Part shown: in pieces, positions 60,204 through 64,000 of the stretch
How positions within the stretch are numbered: position 1 is the first letter of the stretch
Layout: every line of letters starts with the position of its first letter
Assembly: GCA_965365275.1 (NCBI GenBank)
Contig: CBDUBA010000007.1
Span: 16,663 to 80,662 of the forward strand
Reading direction: 5' to 3'
Source of the DNA: JAGTVG01 sp965365275
Lineage (GTDB): Bacteria; Bacteroidota; Bacteroidia; Cytophagales; Cyclobacteriaceae
DNA: 64,000 nucleotides
Notes under the pieces: generated by a model
Database searches by the model: none
What the model saw: the letters and a program-made list of their open reading frames with translations, nothing else
Told to the model about the DNA's origin: nothing
Made by a program: the position numbers and the translations under genes

Positions 60204-64000
<3,797 letters not shown>

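Overview
The window is chromosomal DNA of a Bacteroidota bacterium, low in G+C. The evidence is the order rpoB-rpoC-DUF3467-rpsL-rpsG-fusA-rpsJ-(S10/spc/alpha ribosomal genes), the long acidic tail on ribosomal protein L17, the near absence of Shine-Dalgarno sites, and several promoters of the Bacteroidota type (TTTG, 19-21 bases, TAnnTTTG). SCO1, cytochrome c and haem-binding proteins point to a respiring, probably aerobic or facultative cell. I cannot fix the order or family. I see no prophage, insertion sequence, integron or CRISPR array.

Layout. (1) 1-9.9 kb, mixed housekeeping: a PaaN-like aldehyde dehydrogenase homologue lacking the catalytic cysteine, a membrane J-domain protein, ACP phosphodiesterase, a large secreted Asp-box propeller protein, two haem-binding CxxCH proteins, an M42 aminopeptidase coupled to a HAD phosphatase, and a MOSC protein. 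(2) 9.9-15 kb, energy genes: SCO1 plus cytochrome c, then a four-gene sodium-pumping acyl-CoA (probably methylmalonyl-CoA) decarboxylase operon. (3) 15-21 kb: a lone HsdR-N-like endonuclease domain, AMP nucleosidase, an SLC13-type transporter, and on the minus strand an ExbB / 3-TM protein / ExbD / ExbD operon behind a tRNA-Ser(GGA). (4) 21-29 kb: a tightly packed seven-gene minus-strand operon (glycosyltransferase, small protein, ABC permease, PP2C phosphatase, polysaccharide deacetylase, TatD, asparaginase), then ruvC, a HIT protein and greA. (5) 29-38 kb: a second, larger Asp-box propeller protein, a small unknown protein, a type-2 malate/lactate dehydrogenase, an outer-membrane-type protein, divIC, eno and carA. 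(6) 38-64 kb: one long minus-strand block with rplQ-rpoA-rpsD-rpsK-rpsM-rpmJ-infA-secY-rplO-rpmD and onward through rplC, then rpsJ-fusA-rpsG-rpsL, DUF3467, rpoC and the 5'-truncated rpoB.

The translation and transcription block is divided by signals readable in the sequence. A strong promoter precedes rpsL. A rho-independent terminator follows rpsJ, and a second promoter with the same 14-base core precedes rplC. A weaker relative of that core lies before rpsH. greA has a near-consensus promoter followed at once by a terminator-like hairpin, like the GraL leader of Escherichia coli. I did not find a convincing wholly new system. The best leads are the cysteine-less dehydrogenase homologue, the greA leader, the shared ribosomal promoter box with the rpsJ/rplC split, and the ExbB-linked small membrane protein.
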